Assembly: GCA_023213315.1 (NCBI GenBank)
Contig: JAKCPI010011771.1
Coordinates: forward strand, 1 to 64,000
Length of the DNA: 64,000 bases
Reading direction: 5' to 3'
Source: Euborellia annulipes
Lineage: Eukaryota > Arthropoda > Insecta > Dermaptera > Anisolabididae
Shown here: piece by piece, positions 54,603-63,984 of the stretch
Numbering within the stretch: position 1 is the first letter of the stretch
How the letters are laid out: each line of letters opens with the position of its first letter
The notes under the pieces: generated by a model
Told to the model about the DNA's origin: nothing
Seen by the model: the letters and a program-made list of their open reading frames with translations, nothing else
The model's database searches: none
Position numbers and translations under genes: made by a program

Positions 54603-55229
54603 GGCGGAATAGGAGCGAAGTTGTTACGCATGTTTTTCCCGATAAGATGGCGTAGTGTGTCATAAAAAGTATGCCCGAAAAATCAAGCAATTCAAAAATT
54701 TGCCAAGAGATGTCGGAATGGTAGCTAATAATATTTAATGCATTTGCTTGATTTTCATTGATCTTTTAACAATAAATACTTTATAAATGTTATTATATAT
54801 TATGTATCTTTTATAAAAGCATAAAAATATAAAAATATAGGCCAGATATAGGCTAATACTATATCGGCTGTTAGACTAGCCTGCCATCTATTGCAAGAAT
54901 GCTGAACTAATTTGACAGATGATTTTTAAATAAATCATCTAAGCTTATTTTAAAAACTTCTTAATTAATATGTGATTAATAATAACAATAAATTCATTTT
55001 TAAATTTAAAAAAAATTAAAGATTATTGGGACAGATTGTTTTTTTGTATTTGCTTGATAACAAAAAAATTAATTACGATAATTTTTTAATAAGTCATTAA
55101 AACAATTATAGCTCGATGTCCCAATAATCTCTTATAAATTTAATTCATTTAAAAAAAAAACCGCATTGAAAAATTCTTATAATAGTCTAGTTTTTTTTAA
55201 AGTACGTTTAGACGTGCTCCTGAACCCCC
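54603..55229 (+). mobile_element. TTAA-flanked element, full copy
   Basis: TTAA at 54599-54602 and 55230-55233. Left GGCGGAATAGGAGCGAAG, right GTGCTCCTGAACCCCC. The interior palindrome lies about ATTATTGGGACAGATTG and CAATCTCT-type sequence. Same element as 2932-3543 in opposite orientation. Confidence 0.88.
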
Positions 55230-55233
55230 TTAA

Positions 55234-55804
55234 GAAAAAAAGTACATAGTGTCAAAATAAAGTATCATTTATTTTTCTATAGTATTATATTTAAAAACAT
55301 TTTTTATTGCTTTTCGCAAGGTTTATCAAATTATTATCATTGCTAAACAATTGCACAGCATCTTTAGAGTCTATATTTAAGTTAAACTAAAAAGGTAATT
55401 CATTTTTTTCTAAGGTTCAGAGACGTTTTTTTCTTTCTTCGCCATCACAGAAAAAAACACTCTGTGAATGCTGATGTGCCAGGATATTGACATTCAAAAT
55501 GAAATTATTTTATACAAGTTTGAAAAATTATCATCAGTCTTATTAAATTAAATACTTGCTGTCATTTTTATGAAGTAGAAAATTCCGTTGCATACGATCA
55601 AACTTTTTTGAATCCCAGAAAAATCAAATCCTGCGAAATAAAGTATTTTTGCATACTTTATTGTTCTCGTAAAATTACCCGAAATAACGTACAATACTTA
55701 ATTATAAAATACGGGTGGCAATGGTTTACTCTCTTCGATGATTCCTCTGGATTACGATATTTTCTAGATACATTTAAAATTAAAAAGAAATTAAATTTTA
55801 GTTT
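55234..55804. other. AT-rich DNA
   Basis: Nothing recognised; a 78-codon frame at 55608 has no domain. Confidence 0.4.
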
Positions 55805-55806
55805 AT

Positions 55807-56085
55807 TTTTACTTTCGCTTAACTCTATATATTTTAATATATAGAGTAAGAAAGTATTGAATTCATGTCAAAAATTTGATGTCGACATTTAGACGGATAT
55901 ACACGTTTTGAGGTTCCCTGAATCCAAAAAAGTGGTTTTCGCGACATGGTCTGTCTGTGTGTCTGTCCAGAAATGGTTGCCAAACTAAATATGTGTCGAC
56001 ACAAAATAATCTGGTGTGACAAGCACAGGAACACAACTTTCGATTACCAGGAAGGTAAGAGAAAGTTGTGTGCTGCTCCCCCCCC
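55807..56085 (+). repeat. HE-A, internally deleted
   Basis: Starts ACTTTCGCTTAACTC with partner GAGTAAGAAAGT, keeps GTGGTTTTCGCGACATGGTC, then jumps to the end part GTCGACACAAAATAATCTGG and the terminal hairpin half. The middle third of the element is gone. Confidence 0.75.
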
Positions 56086-56290
56086 TTTCCCAAAAGGCCC
56101 GGGGGGGGGCCCCCCCACAGGTAGATCAAAAGTGACCAGAAGAAAAATGTGTGTCCCTGGTGCGGGTGTGTATATCCCTGTGTGTCCTGATGTGGGCGTG
56201 TACTGGGTGTCCCTCAAGGTTCACTATGCAGACCTGCTGCGGGCGTTTGAATCCCTCGATCATTTTTACTCGGGGGACAATACGCTCTAT
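56086..56290 (+). repeat. HE-A-associated GC-rich module
   Basis: CCC/GGGG tract, then GTCCCTGGTGCGGGTGTGTA ... CTATGCAGACCTGCTGCGGG and TCCCTCGATCATTTTTACTC, the single arm of the 8990-9290 inverted repeat. Confidence 0.6.
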
Positions 56291-56872
56291 TCAAATAATT
56301 TATGACGTCTTGATAACTAGTTTTGAATATATATATTTTTTTATGAAAGCCTGAATTTTTTTTTTGAATAACCTCCTAGAAATTTTGACTTTAAAAGCCT
56401 TTATGAATTATTTATTTAAAAATTTAAATATTTTATTTATTTATTATAAATTTTTATTTGGTTGTTCTGATTGGGAAGAAAAAATTTCGCCGCGGGCTTT
56501 AGAATCCAGTAACAGAGAAAGAGAAGAAGATCCTGATACGATTCTCCCCTGAAGCATTCGAAATTTTATTTATCCCCCTCCCCCTTCTCGTTCCCTCCAG
56601 TCAAAATAAACAACACTTAAGCACACGTTTTATAATTATTTTATATCTCTACACTTATTTGGACAATTCCGCTCTTCGTCTGTCCATCTGTCTACTCCAC
56701 TTCATTCTGGAAAGTTTTTTTTTTACCAAGTCCGAGTAATATTACATCAATTATGTACTTAGCCAGGGGTGTATAAAATATATTAATTCAAAAGCTATTT
56801 TAAAAAGAATAGGAATAAATAAAATAATTGTATTTTTTAATAAATTTTAAATAAATAATTTTAGTTAGTCTA
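56291..56872. other. AT-rich DNA
   Basis: No gene; pyrimidine-rich patch 56540-56600. Confidence 0.4.
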
Positions 56873-56879
56873 GTTGCTG

Positions 56880-57100
56880 GCGTGCTGGCTTTGTATACCA
56901 AGGGTCGCGGGTTCGTGTCCCAGGCTGTCTGATGATTTTATTTAAGTTATTTGGATACCAAAAGGCTTAAATAAGAATGCATGGACCCCCAATAGATATA
57001 TTTACAAATAACGGTTATCGTAAAAGTCTTATATGGCCTAAGATGCTGAAAAGACTATGCGAGTGAGTGTGAATGGGAAAAAAGTGTGAGTGTTAAAAAA
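56880..57100 (+). mobile_element. SINE-A
   Basis: Partial head GTTGCTGGCGTGCTGGC, B-box GCGGGTTCGTGTCCC (56910 region), body hairpin with substitutions, ATGCATGGACCCCC, GCTGAAAAGACTATGCGAGT tail and a short A run. Older than the 42731 copy judging by substitutions. Confidence 0.85.
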
Positions 57101-57537
57101 AGCCACATTTTTAAAATCTGATCAATTCCCTGCTTCCCAAATTAAAATATAGAGTTTATAGAATTGCATTTTAACTTGCTCAGGGGTCCACATCTTGTGG
57201 GTACGTGGATGGCGACCACGAGCTGCTGCCTAGCTGGGACTGGCATTACTTCTTTTCTTTGCATGTCAGTCTCTTTCCTTCTATATTTTCAACAGGCGCC
57301 AGACCGTGCGACGGGCCGGCCTGTTCTATTCCTTCCCAGTCGGAAAAAAAACCCACCCCCTCCCCCAACTCAGCACGCCGACCCCGCACCGCGGGAATAA
57401 TAAGGGCGAGGATAGAAGAAGAAGAAGAGAATTGCATTTTAAGGCAACCAAATAGACAGGAGTCCGTAAATGGTTGCCTACGCGCAGGGCTCTAAAGCCA
57501 GGTAGACCTCTGGGTGGGATTTAATATTGTCCCTCAC
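57101..57537. other. GC-rich unique island
   Basis: Open frames of 78-96 codons overlap on this strand. TTCTATATTTTCAACAG|GC at about 57293 looks like an acceptor, but no conserved peptide or donor completes an exon. Confidence 0.35.
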
Positions 57538-57545
57538 TGCACAGA

Positions 57546-57816
57546 CAGTAGCGTATCCAGGTGGGGGGCGAAGGGGGGCGCTCGCCCCCTCCGGCCCCAG
57601 GCGCATCAAGCTTTTGGCGCCCCTCGCGTATCCCCTTTTTCCAAATCTCCGGCTTTTTTGAAATTTCATAATAAATTCATTTTATTTCACAAATCCGGAA
57701 AAAAATTACAAAAAAAACGAAAGAGATTCGAATACTAAAAAAAAAAAGGTCGAACGAAAACCGGCGCCCCAGTTGAGCTTCGACCCCTCCGCCCTCAAAG
57801 GCTAGTTACGCCGCTG
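57546..57816. mobile_element. hAT-type MITE with 8-bp duplication
   Basis: CAGTAGCGTATCCAG and CTAGTTACGCCGCTG inverted ends; TGCACAGA at 57538-57545 and 57817-57824. The interior begins with GGGGGGCGAAGGGGGGCGC/CCCC tracts, then A/T-rich DNA. Confidence 0.88.
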
Positions 57817-57824
57817 TGCACAGA

Positions 57825-58937
57825 TAAGCCTTGAGGATAGTATAATACTTTAAATAATAAATAATATGAGCCCACTCAAAATAAAAACTACGTCAAATAA
57901 TAGAAAACTGTAAGAATTCGTAATACATAAAAGTCTAGTCAAAAAATAATATCGATCCACTATACCGGGATAGTTTATTTCAGAATGTTTATATAGTAGT
58001 CTATTGAGCGCCAAACGTTTTCTTATGAAATTACAGTAATTTGAACAAGCGTTAGAGTATATAATAAAAGGTGGTTACAGGTGGTTCTATTAGAGTTGGT
58101 CTTGGCTCATTTGCACGTTGCACAAAGTAACCTGTGGGCCCCCAGTATGAGTGTCGTCGTCGGCGGCGGCGCAATCAGAGCGGCTGGGTTCGTGGCCCGG
58201 TTAGGTCAAGGACCGGAACGCAATGCGTGGCGCCGCCTGACCGCCGCTCTACTTAATGCGCTGATTTGCCACACACACACACACACACCACCAACCAACC
58301 ACCGATTAAAACCAGAACTTTTTTTTCATTGATAGGAATCTTTAATCAACGCCAAAAGGAATCGTGAAAATGAACTCTCCTTATCGATAAATAAAAATGG
58401 AGGGGGTAAATATAAATAAATATGGCGTGACTTAATCAATTTTTCTTTTTTTGCTACTGGCATATGTCACATACATCAGTCAGCAACGGAATATTAACCT
58501 TTTGCACACACACACCTGGTGGCTTTCATTTAAAAAGTCATTAAACTTCGTTTTTTGAGATAATGGAAATTTATCTAACGAAATAGCAATTAAAAATGTC
58601 TAAACCCTCTCTCTCTTGAATGAAAGAATGGCCATAAAATGGAACTTATTTGCACTGTTAAAACACGACGGCGATGATGGTGGCGGTAAAGTAATTAGTA
58701 GTAGTATTATAAATATACTTTTTTTGCTTGGGTGGCCTTTAGGGAAATAAAAAAAAAAAAACGTAATAAGACTAATATTTAAGTAGTTAGTCAATTAATA
58801 ATAGTTTCACTAGAGAGGAAATGTCTCAAGAAGTGAACATAGAAAAAAAAATCAGGCTTTTAAGAGAGATAAAAAAAAGACGTCAGAGTAGAAAATGAAC
58901 CAATTAATTTGAAAAAGTTTCGAGATTTACGTTAGTC
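57825..58937. other. Unique DNA with CpG-rich island
   Basis: 58080-58270 is strongly GC/CpG-rich (GTCGTCGTCGGCGGCGGCGC). An 83-codon frame starts at 58081 after TGGTTACAG (a weak acceptor), without a recognised domain. A (CA)n run is near 58270. 58430-58900 shows no repeat family. Confidence 0.4.
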
Positions 58938-58941
58938 TTAA

Positions 58942-59350
58942 GGCGGAACAGGAGCGAAGGTGTTACGCATGTTTTTCCCGCTAAGATGGCGTTGTGTGTC
59001 ATAAAAAGTATGCCCAAAAAATCAAGTAATTCAAAAATTTGCCAAGAGATGTCAGAATGGTAGCCAATAATATTTAATGCATTTGGTTGATTTTCATTGA
59101 TATTTTAACAATTAATACTTTGTAAATGTTATTATATATCTTTTATAAAAGCATAAAAATATATAAATATAGGCAAGATGTAGGGTAATAAGTGATCGGC
59201 TGTTAGACTAGCCTGCCATCTATTGCAAGAATGCTGAACTAATTTGACATTTGATTTTTAAATAAATCATCTAAGCTTATTTTAAAAATTTCTTAATTAA
59301 TATGTGACAATAAATTCATTTTTAAATTTAAAAAAAATCTAAGATTATTT
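58942..59350 (+). mobile_element. TTAA-element, right-truncated
   Basis: TTAA (58938-58941) then GGCGGAACAGGAGCGAAGGT and the interior as at 54603. It breaks off in the AAGATTATT palindrome. Confidence 0.82.
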
Positions 59351-59369
59351 AGGAAAGGCTTCAGGACCC

Positions 59370-59600
59370 AATAAATTTGAACCAAATACAGTTTAACGAG
59401 GACCTCTCAGAACGAGTAATTCGTATAAGGAGCAAAACAAATTGTAACAGAATGGCTTGCTTGACGTTTCGCATAACGAGTGGCGAGGAGAGCGAAAGTT
59501 TCGGATTGTGAGCATGTTCCATCACTCTGTGTCCTATCATATCTAAAGAGAAAGATTTAGTAATATCTTGAAGAGGGTTCAAAGAGGTGTCGAAACATCA
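59370..59600 (+). repeat. pogo-like relic
   Basis: TACAGTTTAACGAGGACCTC, GAACGAGTAATTCG and TTTCGCATAACGAGTGG show the CGAG/AACGA periodicity of pogo/Tigger ends. No inverted partner, no ORF of note. Confidence 0.4.
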
Positions 59601-59930
59601 TTTATACACTTTTAAAAGATATAGACTATTGATAATTGTATAAATATTGCGGGTAAATATAGTTTATGTAAAAAGAACAACTGGCACTAGGGATGAAACG
59701 ATACCACTGAGGTATCGATACTTTTACTCGATACCGGTATCGGTCGCAAAGTATCGAGTACCTGCTCGGTATCGATTGAAAAGTATCGATACTTACTCGT
59801 ATCGGTCAATTTTTTCGTACAATTAAAGATAAACAAAAAGAGCAGTAAGTACTGTTATTATCAAGATTCCCAGGAACTTTGCAGTCAGGAGATTAAATAA
59901 AAATCTTTTATTTAATTTCTATTTGCCGAC

Positions 59931-59963
59931 ATTTCGTTCGCCAATCACGACCTTCTTCATCGG
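59931..59963 (-). ncRNA. Hammerhead-like motif, family J (left, damaged)
   Basis: Minus strand: CCGAUGA (U of CUGAUGA lost), stem II GGUCGUG...CGAAC imperfect, GAAAU. Predicted inactive. Confidence 0.45.
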
Positions 59964-60074
59964 AGACTTCCGAGTGGCAAGGATGTGATAATATTTTTGT
60001 ACATATCAAAATAAAAAGAAAATGTATATAATTTATTAAAATAATTAAGATCGTGTATAATTGACAATATTGCC

Positions 60075-60104
60075 CTGATGAAGGTCGTGATTGACGACCG
60101 AAAC
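60075..60104 (+). ncRNA. Hammerhead-like motif, family J (right)
   Basis: CUGAUGA 60075-60081, stem II GGUCGU/ACGACC (6 bp), GAAAC 60100-60104. Both core boxes are perfect. Stem III downstream (AUCGGCAAAAAUA) is not convincing, so any activity might need a dimer or be lost. Confidence 0.6.
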
Positions 60105-60568
60105 ATCGGCAAAAATAAATTAAATAAAAGATTATTTTAATTTAATCTCCTGGGTGCAAAGTCCCTGAGAACCTTGATTAAATCTCCACAGCAATAAATA
60201 ATCAAGTTCTTAAAAAAAAAAAAAAAAAAACGACGACTAAGAAAAAAGTTCAGTTTTAGAGATACTACCCAAAAAATAATAATTTTTCAAGGTGTTTCCC
60301 TGTTAAACACTCCTATAATAAAAATTAAAATACGGTGGTACAAACCAGTTCATTTATTTCTATTGTGAATAAGAACAAATGGACGTAAATGTTCGTCCGA
60401 CCAAACTAATCATCGCGTACGTGGACCGAGTATCGATACGAGTATTTTTGACCGATACTTACTTGGTACTCGATTCCAAAGTATCGATTCCAAAAGTACT
60501 TGGTATCGAAAGAAAAGTATCGAGTATGTACTTGTATTTACTCGTATCGTTTCATCCCTAACTGGCAC

Positions 60569-60905
60569 CATAGAAATGGTTATGTATTTAAAATTTGAAT
60601 ACAATTCTAGAAATTTCTTAGTATTTTTTTCTAATTTAACTAATATAAATTTTGACCGTGTTAAAGTAAATTAAAAAAAAATAAATCATTTTTAACCCCC
60701 TAAAGAAAAGTCAGGTAACTAACTTCATCATTATATCATCATTTATTTCTTGATAATTCTTTTAAACAAATTAATAATGGCGACAGAACATTTTGTCTTG
60801 TAGTAAGAATTCAATCTGACTGCACTTAAGATGAAACATTTTTTATTGTGAAAAATCAGTATCGATGTATTCCTAAGTTTTTTCCCCACCACCAATCCAG
60901 CGTTT
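60569..60905. other. AT-rich DNA
   Basis: Nothing recognised. Confidence 0.45.
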
Positions 60906-60914
60906 CTTGGTCTT

Positions 60915-61105
60915 GATTTTTTTTTTAAATTTCGTTTAAGGACTTTTTCGGCAGCGAAGGCCATTTAGATTCCGACTTTATTTATTTCACCTGGATTGGT
61001 AGCCAATCCAATTAAAATAAATTGTTACGTGATGCGAACCCGCGACCCTTGGTATAAAAGGACAGCACGCTACCCTACTACACCAAGGCCCGAAGGCCCG
61101 CCGGG
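60915..61105 (-). mobile_element. SINE-B, most complete copy
   Basis: Minus strand: GGGCCTTGGTGTAGTAGGGT (A-box), CCAAGGGTCGCGGGTTCGCA (B-box, 61031-61041), GGATTGGCTACCAATCC hairpin, GGTGAAATAAATAAAG, TAAATGGCC ... TGCCGAAAAAGTCC, A tail (T run at the left). Defines the SINE-B family structure. Confidence 0.85.
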
Positions 61106-61388
61106 CTTTTCTTCTTAAATGATTCCATTTATTTTTAATTAAAGAAAAATAATAATAATTAAATTCCGCAAATAATTAATTTGTTAATTCTAATTAATGT
61201 TATAAGCGAGTTACATCTTTATGACACACACCGTCAAATATAAAATTTGATTTTAATTAAAATAACTCTTTCATTCATGCATTCATTCATTTTGCTGCTT
61301 CATTGCCCGTCATGAGCGAAAAATTTTAAATTAATTTGATCTTCAAATCCGAAAAAATGTCTTTTATCTGGAAAGTGACTCATATTTG
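61106..61388. other. AT-rich DNA
   Basis: No gene or family repeat recognised. Confidence 0.4.
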
Positions 61389-61751
61389 TTTAATTTCTCT
61401 TACCTATATATATATATATAAGAGAGAGAGAGAAGAAAGTATTCGATTCATGTCAAAAATTCGATGTCGAGATTTTGAGATCCCCTGAATCTAAAAATGT
61501 GAACAAAATATCTCAAGAACGAAAAGACGTTGAAATTTTATATTTAAGAGACGTAACACGAAACCTTTGAATAAAATCGTCTAAAAGATCCTAGTACTTT
61601 TACTGATGCACTTTTTCAGTTCTTTTCGATTTTCTCAAAATTGACTCTAACGATTTTGATTAAAATTCAAAAATCTATTATTAGTAGTGAGGATATTCGA
61701 GGCAGCCAAAAGCAATAAAGAAAATTATATCTATCTTTAGCTTTATTTCAT

Positions 61752-61792
61752 ACGTTTGTCGACGTTTCGGCCGATATTCCGGCCTTCATCAG
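61752..61792 (-). ncRNA. Hammerhead ribozyme, family K (minus)
   Basis: Minus strand: CUGAUGA, stem II GGCCG/CGGCC, GAAAC, stem III ACGU/ACGU around CGACAA, then A as cleavage base. UUC before the core may pair with GAA after the cut, giving a short stem I. Confidence 0.75.
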
Positions 61793-61990
61793 GAACTTAA
61801 AAATTATAAAATACACACAAGATTACAATTATAGTACATCACGCTACATTTCTTTTTTTTTCCCTTACAAATATATATCTAAGTGGCTTGGTTGGAGAAT
61901 AAGATGTGATGACAATGTTAAATTATTTTTATGTTTTCAGATATAAAGTTAAATTGCAAAAAATTATATAACACTGTAAGGGTTAAGGTC

Positions 61991-62032
61991 CTGATGAAGG
62001 CCGGAATATCGGCCGAAACGTCGACAAACGTA
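61991..62032 (+). ncRNA. Hammerhead ribozyme, family K (plus)
   Basis: CUGAUGA 61991-61997, stem II GGCCG/CGGCC (61999-62003/62010-62014), GAAAC 62015-62019, stem III ACGU 62018-62021 with ACGU 62028-62031, predicted cut after A62032. Stem I is poorer than in the minus copy (GGUC instead of GUUC before the core). A short stem III is typical of Penelope hammerheads. Confidence 0.75.
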
Positions 62033-62410
62033 TGAAATAAAGCTAAAGATAGATATAATTTTCTTTATTGCTTTTGGCTACCTCGAATATCCTCACTACT
62101 CATTAGACATTCAGCCACTCCTGAAAAAAAATCAAAAATCAATTATTTTTTAGATACTCTTTAAAATGTATATTCTCATTTCATCCTTGAAATCTTAAGA
62201 AGAACACTTTAATCTTGTACTTCATAGGAAAGATAGGAGAAATGATAACATATTTTTCTCTATTAATCATCTTGAATTCAAATGTACCGTATTGGCAGAA
62301 ACTAAACTATATGTAGACACAAAAAATCCGGTGTGTCAAGCACAGTACACAACTTTCGATTAGTGAAGGTAAGAGTGTGCTGTGCGACCAGTCACACCAG
62401 ATTTTTTTAA

Positions 62411-63060
62411 TTTCGCGGTCAATTGACCTTATTATAAAGAAATTATTTTTATAAATACGACAAAAAAAAAAAAATTCATGTCATTACAAATAATTGATAC
62501 AAATCCCCTTTTAAAGGAGGGAATAAGATCAAATAAAAAGCGCATCTCTTTCTAAATATAGGCAAGTTTATAGACCAATTTTAATTAGTCGTTTTGCTGC
62601 TTGCTTGCTCTCTTGCCTTTCTCCGCGTTCTTTTTTCTTTGAATAAACCACTTCCGCCTGCCAATTGGCGTCTAGGCAGCCCGCTCGACTCGCTTGAGTG
62701 TCAATCGAATGGCGGCCGGCGTTCATAAATTCTCATTAAACCGCCATTTAATCTAATCTTGCTAATAAATTTTTTTCCACATTATTTTCTATTAAATAAT
62801 TTTATACAATTATGTTATTATTGTAAATATGAATGAAATTAGGCATCTGTCAATCGAATGAGAGTTGTTTTATACAACTCGTTTTAATATTTTTTTAATA
62901 ACTAAATTAGTTAAAAAAAAGAAGAAAACGTTTAAAAAACTGTTATCTATAATAATAATTTTTTTTATTTTGGCTTAAATTTTTTGAAGTAAAAATATTT
63001 TCCAATAGGATTCGGAACAGGAGGTTCTATTAAAAGTCAAAAAGTTTTTTTTTTTTAAGA
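62411..63060. other. Unique island, candidate regulatory DNA
   Basis: 62600-62800 is GC-richer and non-repetitive (CTTCCGCCTGCCAATTGGCG; TGGCGGCCGGCGTTCATAAA). No ORF. Remainder AT-rich. Confidence 0.4.
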
Positions 63061-63084
63061 AAACTTTATTTGACCCCAGACAAT

Positions 63085-63115
63085 CTTTCGTCCACTTGCT
63101 GTAGGACTTCTTCAG
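63085..63115 (-). ncRNA. Hammerhead-like motif, family L
   Basis: Minus strand: CUGAAGA, stem II GUCC/GGAC, GAAAG. The adjacent TTTATTTGACCCCAG shows this is the edge of an element otherwise not seen. Stem III not convincing. Confidence 0.45.
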
Positions 63116-63149
63116 TGGTTGGAGTCATAGAGAGCCAATATAATAAAAC

Positions 63150-63290
63150 ATTATTATTATACAAGATCGTGCATAATTGACAATAATCGCCCTGATGAAG
63201 GTCGCGATTGGCGACCGAAACGTCGGCAAATAGAAATAAAATAAAAGATATTATATTTAATCTCTTGGCTGCAAAGTCCCTGCTAATCCT
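63150..63290 (+). mobile_element. Solo hammerhead unit, family J
   Basis: CUGAUGA 63192-63198, stem II GGUCGC/GCGACC (6 bp), GAAAC 63217-63221, then TCTCTTGGCTGCAAAGTCC, as in the right arm of the 59857-60195 pair. Here only one arm is present. Confidence 0.7.
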
Positions 63291-63291
63291 G

Positions 63292-63463
63292 TGTATATTC
63301 CCATTTTGGCATTGAAATCTTATGAAGCACACTTTACTCTTGTACTTCATAGGAAAGAAGAGAAATGGTTGCCATGGTAACAAAATATAAATATTTTTCT
63401 ATGCTTATAAATTTTATATCTTGAATTCAAATGTGCCGTACTGTCCAAAACTAAATATGTGTC
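63292..63463 (+). repeat. HE-A 3' fragment
   Basis: TATTCCCATTTTGGCATTGA, GAGAAATGGTTGCCATGGTA, ending AAACTAAATATGTGTC where a SINE-A begins. The terminal hairpin is lost. Confidence 0.75.
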
Positions 63464-63466
63464 ACC

Positions 63467-63984
63467 CCCGGGCTTGGTGTAGTTGGTAGCGTGCCTACCT
63501 ACTATACCAAACGTCGCGGGTTCGGACCCCAGGCAGTCCGATGATTTTATTTAAGTCAATTGGATACCAAATGGCTTAAATAGAAATGCCTGGACTCCCA
63601 ATAGATATTATATATGGACCCTGTTATGCAATGGTGTGTCAAAGACCAAACATCGAGTTTTGAGAAAATCAACAATAAAGTTTTTTGTTTACATTGGATT
63701 CTATATAATTTTTCCTGTCAATTGTGCAAATAATATTAAATATAAATTTTTTTAGGACATATTTCATAAAAAATACTATTAATTAAAGCATTTGAAACAA
63801 TATTCCGTGCTTAACTCATTTTTGAATTTTTGTCTTTGACACACCATTGCATAACAGGGTCCATATATAATAACGGTTATCGTCAGTCTTATATGGCCTG
63901 AGTTGCCGAAAAGACTGTGTGAATGTGTGTGTGTGAGTGTTGAGTGTGAATGAGAAAAAAGTGTGATGTTAAAAACAAAAAAAA
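63467..63984 (+). mobile_element. SINE-A with complete tRNA-like head, MITE inside
   Basis: A-box TGGTGTAGTTGGTAGCG (63475-63491), B-box GGGTTCGGACCCC (63518-63530), body hairpin, then the 247-bp MITE (63616-63862), then AACGGTTATCGTC, GCCGAAAAGACTGTGTGAAT, a GTGTGA tail and an A run. The best model for the full SINE-A (about 260 bp without the MITE). Confidence 0.92.
63616..63862 (+). mobile_element. 247-bp MITE (TIR GGACCCTGTTATGCAATGG), second copy
   Basis: Perfect inverted ends GGACCCTGTTATGCAATGG and CCATTGCATAACAGGGTCC. ATATAT lies on both sides, so the duplication length is ambiguous. Reverse orientation relative to the 35521-35767 copy, but inserted at the same part of the same SINE family. 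Confidence 0.92.

Larger units (their letters stand above)
59857..60195. mobile_element. Hammerhead-type inverted pair, family J
   Basis: Arms 59857-59975 and 60075-60195 mirror each other (ACTTTGCAGTCAGGAG / CTCCTGGGTGCAAAGT; AGATTAAAT-type sequence). A solo plus-strand unit of the same family lies at 63150-63290. Nested in the hAT element. Confidence 0.75.
59688..60560. mobile_element. hAT-type element with GTATCGATAC repeats, 8-bp duplication
   Basis: TAGGGATGAAACGATACC and the mirror CGTATCGTTTCATCCCTA; ACTGGCAC at 59680-59687 and 60561-60568. Many subterminal GTATCGATAC/AGTATCGA words on both sides look like transposase-binding repeats. The central part is a later hammerhead-type insertion (59857-60195). 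Confidence 0.9.
61683..62131. mobile_element. Foldback hammerhead retroelement, family K, 16-bp duplication
   Basis: Arms 61684-61810 and 61975-62100 mirror each other (TAGTGAGGATATTCGAGG; TTTATTTCATACGTTTG). TCAAAAATC(T/A)ATTATT flanks at 61667-61682 and 62132-62147. The right arm continues with an ACATTCAGCCACTCC tail ending in A8. Non-coding; target-primed insertion of a Penelope-like or retrozyme-like element is inferred. Confidence 0.82.
61393..62410 (+). repeat. HE-A copy split by hammerhead element
   Basis: 61393-61682 is the 5' half (TTTCTCTTACC hairpin to AAATTCAAAAATCTATTATT) and 62132-62410 the 3' half ending with the terminal hairpin GTGTGCTGTGCGACC ... ACACCAGATTTTTTT. The 449-bp insertion between is flanked by a duplicated HE-A segment. 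Confidence 0.85.

Noticed and set aside
58081..58332. GC-rich 83-codon frame after an acceptor-like TTACAG
   Set aside because: The acceptor lacks a polypyrimidine tract and the peptide shows no motif. Kept only as a GC-rich island.
63475..63535. Possible functional tRNA gene
   Set aside because: A and B boxes are present but no acceptor-stem pairing or anticodon arm can be drawn; it is the head of a SINE.
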